Made by a program: the position numbers and the translations under genes | Source of the DNA: Golubevia sp. BC0850 | Lineage: Eukaryota; Basidiomycota; Exobasidiomycetes; Golubeviales; Golubeviaceae | Direction: 5' to 3' | DNA: 43,944 bases | Assembly: GCA_012976225.1 (NCBI GenBank) | Contig: JAAVVG010000053.1 | Span: 1-43,944, forward strand | Notes under the pieces: model-generated | Seen by the model: the letters and a program-made list of their open reading frames with translations, nothing else | What the model was told of the DNA's origin: nothing | The model's database searches: none | Part shown: piece after piece, positions 1-11,462 of the stretch | How positions within the stretch are numbered: the stretch's first letter is position 1 | Layout of the letters: the number at the start of each line of letters is the position of its first letter

Positions 1-104
1 ACCCTAACCCTAACCCTAACCCTAACCCTAACCCTAACCCTAACCCTAACCCTAACCCTAACCCTAACCCTAACCCTAACCCTAACCCTAACCCTAACCC
101 TAAG
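1..104. repeat. Telomere repeat tract (CCCTAA)n
   Basis: About 17 uninterrupted copies of CCCTAA run from the first base. The array breaks at taagcctgaa. The C-rich strand read 5' to 3' from the left end is what is expected for a left chromosome end with TTAGGG telomeres. TTAGGG is the ancestral repeat of most filamentous fungi and basidiomycetes. Confidence 0.98.
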
Positions 105-220
105 CCTGAAAAAAAGAATCGTTGAAAATCATCATCTCAATTGTCCTCAGTCAAACTTTCACCTTTCTCGTCTTGTTTACTTTCTGCCGCTTGCTCTTCC
201 AGATTCAAGTGATGACCATC

Positions 221-1786
221 TCAAACCCCCATTTCTGTTCCTCTCACAGGAGTGTCGGTTGAGGTTTTGAACCAAGTCTCGGTGACGCAAAGAAATAACA
301 TGAAACGAGAGTAAGAGGTCGGAAGAGAGAAATCGATCTTGTCTGGGAGTAATGATCCGACTGAAGGTTTTTCGATGTTTCTTGAGAGCCGAACGATTAC
401 GCGGGGTAGTTCCAAAATAATTGGTGTCGAAATCCGAAGAGGGCGAAAGGAGGTAAAGAGCTTGAGAGGGACACCCAAGAACCCTTTCTAGATCCCGGCA
501 TGTTGTTGTTGTTGCTGTGGTTGTTTCACAATAGCGCCAGAGGCACCTCGGCCACTAGCACTCCTAGCTCAGCGGCAGCCGACAAGAGGCTCACAGGCTC
601 ACCACCCCAATCCAAGAGCCTCGCTGCTTCCTGCTCGATCGTCCCTCCAAGTTTTATGGAGAATATCCTAGTAGCACCGTGAATATCAAAACTCAATAGC
701 GGGAAGAGGGTCATCAAAGGAATGATAGGGAAAGCTGTGAGAAGGCAGCTCTGCCCCAATCGAACTCGGTGAAGTTGACCATGAACGAAGAAAATCTGGC
801 CTTCAAATTGGACGGCTTGAGGATGGAATTTGAGGAAGAAGAGGAAAAGAAGCAAACTCGCCACCCTTCCACCCTTCCACATAGTTCCTGCTAGGTAGTT
901 GCGTTTGAGTTCAAGAGCTCCGGCTACACTGATTGAGATGGGCTGAAAGCCTCTTTTTGATTTCAGCTTGAAGGTGAAAGAAAGAGTTCGAGGAGAAATC
1001 CTCAAGCTTTCGAGCCCAATAATGGAAGAAGTTGGAGTGGGAGTTGAGGTGGCAGTAGGAGCATCCGAGATTCAAGTCGAACCTGCTATCGCCACTCTCG
1101 AATAGTTGTTGCTTTTGAAAATATTCTTGTTTTTTCTCCAAAGTGAAAGCTCCCACACTTCCTTAGACAGGTGAGATTCTTTTGAGAGCGGAACAAAAAA
1201 GACAAGAAAGTAGACCTTTCCTGATTCAACAATCGGACTAAATACTCACTCCCTGAATCGTTCTGTAAATGAGAGCCTTGGATACCCAATTTCCATCTAC
1301 CGTCTTCATATTCGATGTAATCACTGTAAAGCGGAAGTGAGGCTGAGACAGTGTCAGGGGTGTTGGCTGGCACTGGAGTTCCAACTTTGAAATCTTTTCC
1401 ATGATCAGGTCTCAAACAAGAATTATAGGTGAAAGTTGATTTCATTTTAGCCATTAGGAAGAGAAAGAATTGAGTTAGTTGGAGGGATCCATCACCGGAT
1501 GAAGCTGGGGGAGGGACGTGATGAGCTCCCACAAAATGATTAGAAGTATCATCAGATCAAGACGCATTTTGCCCGCACCGGCTGCCATTGACCAAAACTT
1601 GGAAAGCTCGAAGGCGCTCGCACCCGGGTCAAGCCCCTTGATCATAATCTCATGTGCCCCCTTCGTTGAGCAGTCCCCACTTCCAACTGACCTCTTTCGA
1701 GAACCTCTGCTCATGTCTTGGAAAGAACGGTTATCGAAGAATGTTGGAGCTTTTCTTCTTCTCCATTGTCGGTCGTACGATTGCAA
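221..1786 (-). CDS. Possible spliced gene next to the telomere, unrecognised
   Basis: Four coding-like stretches on the minus strand lie end to end: 1475-1786, 1086-1532, 526-1005 and 221-478. The second has the best coding character (hydrophilic, with SLPLYSDYIEYEDGRWKLG) and ends near a GTGAGT donor at about 1245. The third and fourth contain beta-strand-like runs such as LRISPRTLSFTFKLKSK and PLRISTPIILELPRVIV. A hydrophobic start (MRLDLMILLIILWEL) in the first piece could be a signal peptide. I could not find donor/acceptor pairs that join all the pieces in frame. This may be one intron-rich gene, a decayed subtelomeric gene, or partly chance ORFs. No family was recognised. Confidence 0.3.
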
Positions 1787-2757
1787 AAGCTCGCTGTCAA
1801 ATCTACGTACCTAAGTGGACTTCTAGATTCTCAATGAAGAACAAAGAATGAGAAAAGCACTTGGAATGTCTCTCTTCGTTCCCAGTAATCTTTTCCAAAG
1901 AGACCGCCACTCTCTACCGACTCTATCATCCATCAATTCACCCTGGATCCAGAAGATGGGGCCCTCAAATGAGAACTCCACCTTTTGAATAAGGTGGCAT
2001 ATGTGTCTTCTAAAACGAAAAAGAAGTGGCTTGAAACCATCGTCTCAATGAATGCCCAGCCGCAATTCGGCTTCTCAATCAAAGAATTTTCACACCTATC
2101 AAATCCTTTCTTTTCATATTATCTGCTTCAAGTCACGTGGGTCAACTGCTGGAAACACTCAAGAGTCTACCTCCCCCGTCTTCTGGCTTCACTCGGTCGT
2201 CCGATGTATAAGATCAAGAAGAGGAGCAAAACAAGAACTTCCATCCCCAGCAAGGGATTCAGAATCTAACCAGAGAGCCAGTCCCATCTTCGAAAAAGCT
2301 CGAATCACGAGAGAGATCTTAGACAGACAGGGAGGCAAACTCTCCATCTAGTCTTTCCTCCTTTCCAAAATGCGAGCTCCTTGAAGAATTCCGCTGCCCT
2401 CCCTTCTTCCTGCTAAACTTTACAATCAGACACTGCACTTGTCTCATTTTCACTGGGCTGTGCTTTAGTAGGTCACTGACAGGTTCGTCGCTGACTGCTG
2501 GATTGAGTCACGCACTACTTCATTTGGTCTTCGGATCGAAGGTCGAGTACATCCAAATTTTCCTTGCTTTTCCTGAGTTTGGCAAAGCTCGTGTCTCCAC
2601 TCCTTTTCATACTAACGCATGTTCCCGAAGCTTCCACAATCAAGGTTGATTCGTTGCTCCTGAAATTTCATTGTAATGCAAAGAGAAACTACATATGGTG
2701 CTCACTTCTTGAAGAGTTTCACTGGATAACTCAGAACTTGAATGAGGTGATACAGAA
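1787..2757. other. Intergenic, no gene seen
   Basis: Short plus-strand ORFs of 65-99 codons lie here, but they overlap in different frames and show no domain, signal peptide or splice logic. This is the downstream flank of the GPI-protein gene. I see nothing else. Confidence 0.5.
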
Positions 2758-3240
2758 CTAAATGAAGAGGGCAGCAGCTCCACAAGCAACCAAAGAAACA
2801 GTCCAAGGTAGAATCATCCTTTCAGAACCATCTGAATCATCTCCAGAGTCGACGGTGCCGGAAGGGTTTTGGGTCGGAGATTGAGTTCCAGAGGTAGAGG
2901 CAGAGATAGAAGGCGAAGACGAGGAGGCTGACATCAACATGGAGGAATTTGAATCATCACCATCGCTGTCGTCACCGCCAAATGAAATGGATCCACCACC
3001 ACCGGAAGAAGAGCCATTGCATCCTCCTCCGCTCTGGGTTCCATCCGGAGCGGTTGAACAGGATGAGCTGGTCCGGAAAAGGAGAAAAGATGTTGAGGTC
3101 CGGAAGTGGAGGTGATGAGAGTGGCATGATAGAAACAGTCAGACTTACCCGTCAACATTGTTTCCCTGAGATTTGACCATAGCAGCAAGAGTAAAGACTA
3201 AACCAAGAGAAAGAAAGGTGAGTGAAATACGCCTTTTCAT
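2758..3240 (-). CDS. Small secreted GPI-anchored Ser/Gly-rich protein, two exons
   Basis: Exon 1 is 3149-3240 and exon 2 is 2758-3067. The 81-bp intron (3068-3148) has a GTAAGT donor and a CAG acceptor. Splicing keeps frame and gives 133 residues ending at TAG. The N terminus (MKRRISLTFLSLGLVFTLAA) is a classic signal peptide. The middle is low-complexity Ser/Gly/Asp/Thr with only two cysteines. The end is a Gly/Asp/Ser stretch followed by a hydrophobic tail (MILPWTVSLVACGAAALFI), the standard layout of a GPI-attachment signal. The mature protein should sit on the plasma membrane or cell wall. It has no enzymatic domain, and similar short GPI proteins are often wall structural or surface-masking proteins. 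Function is not assigned. It begins about 3.1 kb from the telomere repeats. Confidence 0.8.
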
Positions 3241-4700
3241 TAGCTTGAATTGAGGTTTGGAGAGTAAGGATTTGGATTTGGTTGAGCTTTTGAAAGGAGG
3301 GAAAGAGCTGACGTGGGTGAGGTTTCTGCAAAGTTACACTTGGCCGTTTAAATACCTTTTTCGAGATGCCACATTGCTTTTACCGTGCACTTTCGCTATC
3401 GACCATCGGGCGAGAATCTTGGTGTGGTTTCTATTTCTGATCCTGCTGTGACAAGGTGAAGCAAGACTACGCCCAAGTCCGACACTAAAGAAGACGTGGG
3501 AATTTTGCGGCTTGAGAGGAAAGGCGAGGATGTGACTTCAAATGGAGTTGGCGTCGAGCATGTGGTCTTCTCTCAATGGTGTTTGGCTGCCGCTAGTTAG
3601 GCCGTAAGCGAGCGAAGTGAGGCACATGTTGCAAAACCAGGTCGCGGCTGCTCTACCGTGCTGGCGCACCTTATGCAGAAGATGGATTCAGATAGATCAG
3701 AGATCTTTTGAAAGGAGACCAAAGAGCAGAGGGAAAACGCGAAAAGCAAACAACCAGAGCGTTTGGAATGAATTCCACCTCAAGGTTTTGGTCAAAGTAC
3801 AAAGCAGATTTGAAAGCAAAGTATCAGTGCTTTCAGCCTAACTATGGGGGCTGGGCGATTCAATGGGAAGATGAGACTTGGCACGCGTGAACAGCCATCC
3901 CACTTGGGGTGAGATGGCGTCTTGGAACTAGCTTCACAAACAACCGCCACTTCACTGTATTCTTTAGCATGTAGTCAATGAAGAAGAGTAAAGATACCCT
4001 TTAAACTATTTGTCCTTCTACCAACCCAAAGCTCTAGGAACTTTCACGACATGGGATGAATTAGAAGAGCATCCACTATCCAGTGATCTGGATCAAGATC
4101 ACAATGAAGCGTTCCATTCTTGATTTGTGTTAGGTTAGTGACAAGGGAAGCTTGTGTTGATATCTCTCTGGAAGGCGAGCACCACAGGGTTGTTTCTGAT
4201 GTTTCTTACTTTACTAATGATGCTAGCAGTGTTCGCATTCTGATTTGGAGCTTTCTCATTGTTAAAAGCTAACTTACTCTGCTTGCATTCATCTAAGTCT
4301 AAAATCGATTGCGTTGTTTCCCCCCCCCCCCCCATTCCAAGATTTTTTTTGCCTTTCGGCTGGAGAAAGAGTTCTCGGTCATTTTTATGTCTTGCTCTTC
4401 TTTCGAAGAAGTTTTGACGCTTCTATTTGAACTGTTTCTAATGGATGGGTTTGCTCTGACAGTTGCAATCAGCGGTTGATGGGTGTTGAGACTTTTAGAA
4501 CAAATCTAAAATATTGAACTGCTTCACCTTCTACGTCTTCTATGACCTTGTCAAAAGCAGCTCTCTGTTTATCGTCGCTTGGAATTCCAGAGGTATTGTC
4601 TTTCATGCCTACCCTCACAGCATCCTCAATGTTATGTTCAGCAGGAAGATAGTAGTTCTGAATCAGTTTCTTGTTCTCTTTATGGAAGCGAGCGCGTCTC
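3241..4700. other. Intergenic, no convincing gene
   Basis: This is the upstream region of the GPI-protein gene. ORFs at 3257-3451, 3617-3890 and 4135-4335 lack start context, domains or splice signals. A run of 14 C lies at 4320-4333. Nothing else was recognised. Confidence 0.5.
4320..4333. repeat. C14 homopolymer
   Basis: Fourteen consecutive C on the plus strand. It is length-unstable and prone to sequencing error. Confidence 0.95.
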
Positions 4701-5515
4701 CTAAGCTGTTCTTGCGAAGCGCTGCAAGAAGTTTGTTCCTGAGATGACTGGTGGCTTTAGAAGATGAGAGAAACACTTGCGTTTCTTTGGGTTTGAAGGT
4801 GGAGTTGAAGTGATAGGCGGCTTAGCCAATCCTTTGTAATCTGTAAGCAATCTCTTTGGTCCAGATTCCGAGGTCTGTGTTGAGGACTTTAATAGATGGA
4901 TTTGAAGTAGGTGGAACGACTGGAGGTGCTTTGGCTTTTGGTGATTTAGAAGATTGCATTGAAGAAGCGGTCGGAGAGGGTTTATCTGAAGATTCAGTCT
5001 GAAATGGTGATGAAGGTTCTCTGATCGAATGCGGTTCTCTTGAAGTTGACTTCTTGGCGGCACTTGAAGAGACTCTTGAAAGAGGGAAAGGCCTTTGATC
5101 AGGGTTCATAGTGAGGGTTTTTCTTGCAAACTTCATCGCTGAGTCCCCCATTCCACCTGCCTTTTCAGCCAGCACCCTCCCTTCATGGGCCACTCTCCAA
5201 GCATTCCCCAAGACATTGAAGTTTTACCGAGCTCCAAGACATGGCTGAATCTGATAACCTCTCCAATGTCATCTCCACCTGTGTTGAAGACGATCTTTCT
5301 CCTTCCACCTTGGCCATTTCTATCTTTCCTCGTAACACATCGACTGACTTTGACTCTGCCTTTGCTTGAGCTGAATTGGCTGCTCCCTTATTGGCACACT
5401 CCACTGTGATTGGGTTGAATTCATCGTCAGGAGAAAGTAACGCTGTTACAGTTTCCTTTCCGATCTTCGTTCTGATGAGGATGCCTGGGGAGCCGGTGGG
5501 AGATGTCGATGGCAT
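4701..5515 (-). CDS. Ser/Pro-rich hypothetical protein, probably spliced
   Basis: The first exon starts with ATG at 5515 (MPSTSPTGSPGILIRTKIGK) and stays open to about 5250. A second frame covers 4822-5211 and holds a Ser/Pro/Lys-rich stretch with PKAKAPPVVPPTS. A plausible intron starts with GTAAAA right after ...SAMSWSS and ends at an AAAAG acceptor about 65 bp later, which keeps frame into ...AGGMGDSAMKFARK. The C terminus is unclear: the frame can stop at 4822, or switch to the frame that stops at 4701. No conserved domain was recognised. The charged first part (KAESKSVDVLRGKIEMAKVE) could form a short coiled coil. It is probably an intracellular, largely disordered protein. Confidence 0.45.
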
Positions 5516-6062
5516 GGTCCAGATTGATAGAGTGAGATTTGGATTGGCTGAGAGTGACGACCTCCTTGGGAGATTCTAAAAGAGCTTGAGGAGGAGACTC
5601 AACGGGTCCTAAGGTGGGACAGACTTTGATGTAGATGAACTTGCGATAAACGCTGTATACTGTTAGCTGTCCCGAGAGGAAGAGAAGGAAGGGAATAGAG
5701 GGAGAAACGCCTTCGCTCGCTCGCTTTCTCTCTCACAACGCGGTGGAGGATCAATCAAGTAAGCCAACCAACCGGCCAGTCAACCACCCACCGACCTTAT
5801 GACTGGTCAGCTGAAAAAACGATAGCCTTTCATTAGGAGGATCAACGGAGATGTGTCCGAAAAAAGACACAGGGTCTCTAGAGAATAAATAAGTCGATTC
5901 ATTCCTCTTTGGGAAATTACCCGTAACAAGACATCTCTGACTCCAATTCGTCTCAGCTCGAGACCTAGACCTGGCAGATCGAGAAGGTCTCCTTCGCTTG
6001 TCGTCCGAGCTCGAATCTGCTCCTTTCTGACGTCTGGAACTCTCAATTTGAGCCCCCGATCC
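5516..6062. other. Intergenic with CT-rich tracts
   Basis: This stretch holds the upstream region of the 4701-5515 gene and the downstream end of the 6063-7915 gene. CTCG and TTTCTCTC tracts occur near 5710-5740. The minus-strand ORF 5807-6046 continues the frame that ends at 6063 beyond its stop, and is probably not coding. Confidence 0.4.
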
Positions 6063-7915
6063 TACTCCAGTTTAAGTCCGAGCGCAGAAGAGACATCCTT
6101 GGAGTCGGAGACTTCCTTAGAAGTGACTAGAGGAGGCGTCGGAAGAGGCGACAAGCTGTCTAGCCCAGAAAGGCTTGCGGCGGGTATGGAAGCAGAAGAC
6201 TCGCCACCAGAACCGACAGTTGCAGAAGCTGAAGTTGGTTCCGTGTACGAAGAGAGGTACCAGAGCAGAGGCTTGGGGCGAGAGCTCAGCTCGACTCCAG
6301 GCTGGCGACGATCTGGCTGTTGCCGTTCCGAACCCGAAATGAGACTCGTCGACTTCGGTGACGGGAGTGAAGAAGTGCTTGTTATTCATAGGAGTTCCGT
6401 CCGCTATCAGCTTGGACGCTTGTCGTTCTCGAAGAACACTTCTAGCTGAAAAGGAGAGCATTCCGGGTCGATCCGTCGCTGAAGGACCTGAGGCTCGGGT
6501 CGGCCAAGTAGATTGTGTACTAGATTGGATAGGAAAAGAAATCATACACCCCGCGAGTCAACAAAGCAAATACTCCTGGTGATGCTTTTCGAAAGAAAGA
6601 AACTCACTCGTCGAAATCGCTCTCCGTTCCCGCACACGAAGCTCCATCTTCCTCGCTGCTCTCAACACTACTATCGAAGCTTGCATCTTGACCCTGTACG
6701 TCCACTGTTGCCATTCCGACCCTTGAGTTGGAAGAAGTTTGAGGATTGCCTCCAGGATGTTCACAATGGGTGGCTAGACTTGCGATCTTACTTAAAGAAG
6801 ATGGAGCTAGTCGTGGAAAAGAAGAATGAAGAATTCCGCGGGATCGAGCGTCGTGAGATCCATCACTTGCAATTCTCGGTCTTAAAGTAGCTCCATTACT
6901 GATGTAGGCTAGGGGGTTTGCTCTGACTGCTGCAGCAGAGGGTTTCGAGAGAACGGATCCATCGGGAGGAGAGGAAGGAGTGGTTGAAGAATCGAATGGA
7001 CTACTACTTCTCATCTGCTCGTCGCTTCCAGAGGCCCTTAGAGGCAGCTTTCCTCTCCTAGAAGCAGAAGCAGCCATCGGATTTCCAGAGGTGAAGGTCG
7101 ATAGCATAGTTGAGAGGAGTCTTTAGGATTGGAATTCAACTTGAGCGATTCCAGCTCGATTGACTGTTGCATTTGGAACCAGTCCTTCCGAGGAAGAATG
7201 CGCCATTCTGTGACTACTTGCTCCTCCAGGGACGTTACACTCCAGCTTGGATCCTGACTCATCACCAGATTGAGGTCTAAGTGAAAACATACTCCTTCTT
7301 AATCCCCTTTGAGCAGAACCAGAATCAACTCCAACCACCGAAGGAGCTCTCTTTCCGGAGACCCTCATTCCTACAGCTCCAGTTCTTCCACGACCATAGA
7401 TCGTCTGGGTATATTTGAGACCAGTTCTTACTTTTGAATACCTTTGCTGATGACCAGGAGAATCATTGGACCCTCCTGCTGATGAAGTCAATTGGGATAG
7501 ATCAGTCAAGGGATCGAAGGTGGAGTCGGTAGTTGGTGAATGTATGCTGCTGATCTCTGGACGTAGAAAGGGGTTGTTGAGACCTGCTATCGTCACATGA
7601 GAATCTGCATTGAATTGTGAACCCAACACTTCTGCAGAGATTAGCCATTTGAGTTGAATTGTCAGAAGAGGTTGTGACGGAAGGCAGAGTGATGACTCTC
7701 GGACCATGGTGATCGTCAATTCTCCTAAGGCAGGCCAGTCGGAGAGAGTAGATGACTTGACTGAGAGATAAGAGAGAGGAACGTTAATCGGACCTCTTTC
7801 CATCTCATCGAAGAGGGAGAGGGAGAGATCGAGTGCTGCGAAGGCTATCTAACTTTAGTGCAACACTGCCTGATAGATCCCTAGCCAACCTCGCATCACC
7901 ACTGGTTTGATCCAT
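6063..7915 (-). CDS. Large Ser-rich hypothetical protein, several exons
   Basis: Three long consecutive minus-strand frames look coding: 7123-7848, 6604-7107 and about 6117-6520. A last piece ends in ...SDSKDVSSALGLKLE and a TAG at 6063-6065. The first block has a folded-looking N-terminal part (LSDWPALGELTITMVRESS and LLTIQLKWLISAEVLG), then a long disordered Ser/Gly/Arg-rich region. The second ends in an acidic run (SSVESSEEDGASC) just before a GTGAGT donor. An ATG at 7915 starts a short amphipathic stretch in a different frame, with no room for an ordinary intron before 7848, so the true start is unresolved. A one-base break or a start further upstream would explain it. No family was recognised. 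It is possibly a regulatory or scaffold protein, judged only from its disorder. Confidence 0.45.
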
Positions 7916-8376
7916 TGTAGCTTTTATACCATCTTCAGTTACTCCCTCTGCCCTTATTCAAACGAGGTCTCTGCACCAGGTGGAGCTCTGCTGCTGTTCA
8001 GATCGTCCTCTCTAAATTGCTACTCACTCTGGATCGACCAAAAGAGACATTCCTTCCAACCTATTGACTCATGTAACGAGTCTGACAGTACTCTTGAACC
8101 TCTTCTTCTATCTACTCCAATTTCTCTTTTGTAAATCCACGAGGGAGTTGAATGGTATACGTTGATGGACTTTGGGACTTGGTCGAGCAACAAGATTCAA
8201 AACTGGCCTTCTCCTCTCCTTCTCTTCCTTCCCACTCACACTCAATTCAAGTCAGTCAATTTTTGCAAGAATTGCATTTGAGATCATCAATCTCAGACTA
8301 GCAGCTCATCCCAATGATTATCCGAATCACTCTCCCTCCTGTTCCGTCTCGCCGTCTCGAAGTCATAACTTCTGAA
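7916..8376. other. Intergenic between divergent genes
   Basis: This lies between the minus-strand hypothetical gene and the plus-strand F-box fragment. A short reading on the minus strand from ATG 8050 runs into a GTGAGT donor after eight codons. It could be a 5' exon of the 6063-7915 gene, but it does not join in frame with any acceptor I can see. Confidence 0.3.
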
Positions 8377-8693
8377 ATGAACCTTCCCTCTGATCTTCTG
8401 GCTCTAATTTTTTCTACTTGCGGTTATATTCCAGAGGACCTCGACTGAAGACTATGAGATTAGATTCCAGATTATTATTTTTCAAGCCTCACCTACTTGT
8501 TGAAACCATGGAAGAGAGACTTGCAAAGGTTGAGGAACGATTCGAAGTTGACGGGATCCAAATGGTTCAGCTCGAGAAACTCGTCATCTCGAAGGAGCAT
8601 TTTGAGAAGAAAGTTGTTTCTTAACTAGAGGAACTAGTAGCAGAGGTGGTGGATACTAAGGGTGTTCCGGATTATTGGGAGTTCAAGATCTAG
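8377..8693 (+). pseudogene. F-box/LRR family fragment (copy A), truncated
   Basis: ATG 8377 opens an F-box-like start (MNLPSDLLALIFSTCGYIP) that meets a stop within about 24 codons. About 150 bp later comes a stretch matching the C-terminal end of copies B and C: VEERFEVDGIQMVQLEKLVI here, against VERGFEVGNVKMEPLRKLVI in B and VEVGGIKMKPIRKLII in C. The whole LRR middle is missing, and the tail is cut by a TAA. This is an internally deleted paralog of the neighbouring F-box genes. The closing residues (YWEFKI) match the end of copy C (FWEVEI). Confidence 0.6.
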
Positions 8694-9257
8694 GTTCTAG
8701 GTGAGTTTTGGATCTCCACAAAGGACCTGGTCACCTCCCTTTAGGTAGCAACTTCATTCTCTTCTTTTACTCAGGTCTTAAATCTTTCAGGGGTATCTTT
8801 TTTTTGATCAGTATCGTCCTCAAAGAAAGGAGCTATTTCATGTTCTCGAATCCACCGAAATTAGAATTTGCCACCGCCACTATTACCTTCGACCTTCTTC
8901 TTGACTGCTTTGTGATGTTATTGGACTTTCTCGAAGAACTCTTTGGTCTTCACCTTCTCTTCTTTGGAAGCAACTCATACCTACTCACCGGATCTTGACT
9001 TGGAAGGAGTTTCTTCAAATCGAATCGAACTGCGAAGCCTTGCCTTCTACCTGTTCCCTCTCCTCTCTCCTTATCTAATTCGGGAAAAAAAGGTGAGACT
9101 CAGATCGTTTGATTGAATCAGGTGGCGTGCATGTTCAATGGTCTCTCTTTTCTCTGACTTCTTTCCCTTCTCTCCTCTTCCTCTTCATCAATCCATCTCG
9201 CTTCCTCAGTCCTCATATCTCTCTCACGTGAACGTTCAATAGCCCTGCTCATCCAGA

Positions 9258-10704
9258 ATGCCAGTAGGATCTAAACTGAGATGCATCAACGACGTCTTAC
9301 CGTCAGAGACTCTTCTCGCCACTTTCAAGACCTTGGAGACGAAGGAGGTGCGTAAAGTTAGAGGGTCTGCATTATGATTGAAGTTGTTGGATGAGAATAG
9401 GGCATTATGGAGGATAGTACTACTTCCAGAGAGAAAGTTGGAAGAGATCCAATCGGTGGTCGATCAATTCGATGAGAAGAGCGGATCAAATCTAGAGGAG
9501 CTTTCTTCATTCATAGTCGAGGAGGATTCACCCCAAGATTTCTCTCAACTCTTCGAATCCATTTTCAAATCTAGTCAAGTTCTTCGACTTTTTGATATGA
9601 CGTTAACTCATCTTTCTTATGATGGATTCCACGCTCTCCAATCTCTCACGATATCAATGCTTCGGTCGAGTTTCGAGCTTCAGATGTTGCCTCTAAGGTT
9701 CAACTTCTAAGGGCAAGTGAAATCAACTCCGGATCTCTACGAGTTCTCTGGATTCTTTCTCCTCAATCACCGCCTTCCAGCTACCTAAACGTCAGACATC
9801 CAATTCTCTTCCAAAATTTCACTTCCTTGAACGTAGATATTAGCAACTCTCATTCAACTTGGAGAAGTGTACTCTCTTACTGTTTCCAATCTCTCAAGCA
9901 CCTCTCTCTTCAGCTCAACTCTTCGCTTGTAGGTGAACAAGTCCCACAACTTCAATTTCCTAATCTAGAGGTGCTGGAGATGGATGAAACGAACGATCGA
10001 TTCCCAGCCTGTATGTTGGTTCCTCCGACCTTAAAGCTCTTCACCTTCCGAATCAACTCAAATCTATCTGCAATCCACGAACTTTGGGCTTGGTCCTCGC
10101 ATAACTGGAGAGTTCTCCCATCTAGGCGTCCAAGCCTGCAAGTCCTCAGATTAGAATTAGGTTCCTCAACTACCCCAGAGCATCTACTAACCCTCCTCAG
10201 ATCAAGGAAGGAGAACGTGGAAAGAGGATTTGAAGTTGGAAACGTGAAGATGGAACCGCTAAGGAAGCTAGTCATCCCCTTCGACAAGCTCTCTGCTGAG
10301 GCGTTAGCAAAAGGTGGCGGACTGGAATTCCGAGCCGAAGACTTGGGAGGTCGAAATTTGAGCAGAACTTCTCTTATGGTAAGTCTGAGAGAGCCACTTC
10401 CATCGCATGACAGAGAGAACTCTCGTGCCTATCTGTTTGACTTCTTCTTTCTCTGTCGCACCCTCTTTTCGCAGCTGCGAGCTGTAGACTTCTCCTCTTC
10501 TATTGCTCGTCCTCTGGCCCTTCAAAGTACTTCATCAACTTTCATTCTTCAAATCTCCTTGACTTCTTCCAATTCAGCTTCCATCTCTTCTTCTCGTCGC
10601 AGTTCTGCTCGCACCCACCACTCAATCCTTCAACATTTAGATCAAGTTAGATTCGGTTCTAGAGCTACGGTTTCTCAAAGTCTATCTGTTTTTCAAGAAA
10701 AATG
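9258..10704 (+). pseudogene. F-box/LRR protein (copy B), interrupted
   Basis: ATG 9258 begins a clear F-box (INDVLPSETLLATFKTLET) that aligns without gaps to copy C. TGA at 9375-9377 stands exactly where copy C has Trp (CRLWLK), so the F-box is cut. The frame is otherwise open to about 9650. It then changes by one base, and the LRR-like region continues in another frame to 10704 (SLKHLSLQLNSS, FPNLEVLEMDE, SLQVLRLELG). A GTAAGT donor follows ...LSRTSLM at 10380, so the last part may be intron plus a 3' exon. F-box proteins act as the substrate-recruiting subunit of SCF ubiquitin ligases: the F-box binds Skp1 and the LRRs bind the target. This copy is probably inactive, unless the breaks are sequence errors. 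Confidence 0.7.
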
Positions 10705-10988
10705 AGAAAGGGGTACTCTCATATTCAAGAACTTGAAGTCGAGGAGAGGTGGAAGGAAAAAGCCTTCTCGCTACACTTTGCCTCTCAATTTAAGCTTGCA
10801 ATGCCTCTCAAGGTCGCGTTTCTTCTCTCTAATTTATCAGTGTGTTCTGAAGGGGACACTTCGTTTGTTTCTATACCTCCCCTCCCTTTGCCCCTCGAGC
10901 TGAACCTGTTTGTGCTTTCTGGAGGGCTCGAAGCCAGTCTACCTTTTTTCGGTTTCGGAATGAACCCTGGAAATTGATCGTTCAATGT

Positions 10989-11177
10989 TTAGATGATCTT
11001 ATTAGTCAGCCGAAGTCTACCATTTGAGAGAGAGGAAGAAACCCCTGCTCCTTGAGGTTGCCTTTCCTGGACCGCGGCGTCTTGTGGTGTGAGTTGACCT
11101 TCGTCCTTCTCAGTCTTGTTTGAGTAGTCCAAAGGATTGGACCTGGATTCGGGCTTTTCTTCTTGCTTGAAGTCCAT
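10989..11177 (-). CDS. Small hydrophilic protein, 62 residues, unrecognised
   Basis: A single open frame starts at ATG 11177 (MDFKQEEKPESRSNPLDYSN) and ends with TAA. It is rich in Gln, Glu, Lys and Ser, with no hydrophobic segment or cysteines, so it should be soluble and disordered. The 5' flank is strongly CT-rich, as in fungal promoters. It lies 285 bp downstream of the cofactor B stop, in the same orientation. It could be a free-standing small gene or an unrelated chance ORF. Confidence 0.35.
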   Translation of the reverse strand: MDFKQEEKPESRSNPLDYSNKTEKDEGQLTPQDAAVQERQPQGAGVSSSLSNGRLRLTNKII

Positions 11178-11462
11178 TTGAAGAGAATTAGGCGCGGCAG
11201 ATCAGAAATGTAAGAGAGGGAGGAGAAGAAAGAATGAAGAAATGGGAGAAGAGACAAGAATGTCGTCCAATGAGCCTTCCAGGAGTCTTCCTATGTTCAA
11301 GCGCAGCATTGGAACCTCAGGCTCAAAGATGAACCAGACCAAGTCTTCTGAATCTTTCTTTCGTCCGCACTACAGCACCACAAAATCAGATCAGTGACCT
11401 GTCCATTTTCTGTTCGTTTGTCAATTTCAAAGATTTTCACATTTCATTCTTCTCTAATACTT

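Noticed and set aside
1518-1851. Plus-strand ORFs opposite the first telomere-proximal exon
   Set aside because: Overlapping frames with no domain; likely shadow of the minus-strand frame.
3590-3690. Possible tRNA on the minus strand (GGTAGAGCAGC looks like a D-arm)
   Set aside because: No B box (GGTTCGANNCC) at the right distance and no acceptor stem pairing.
6048-6449. 133-codon plus-strand ORF rich in Ser/Glu
   Set aside because: It is the antisense of the Ser/Pro-rich coding exons on the minus strand.
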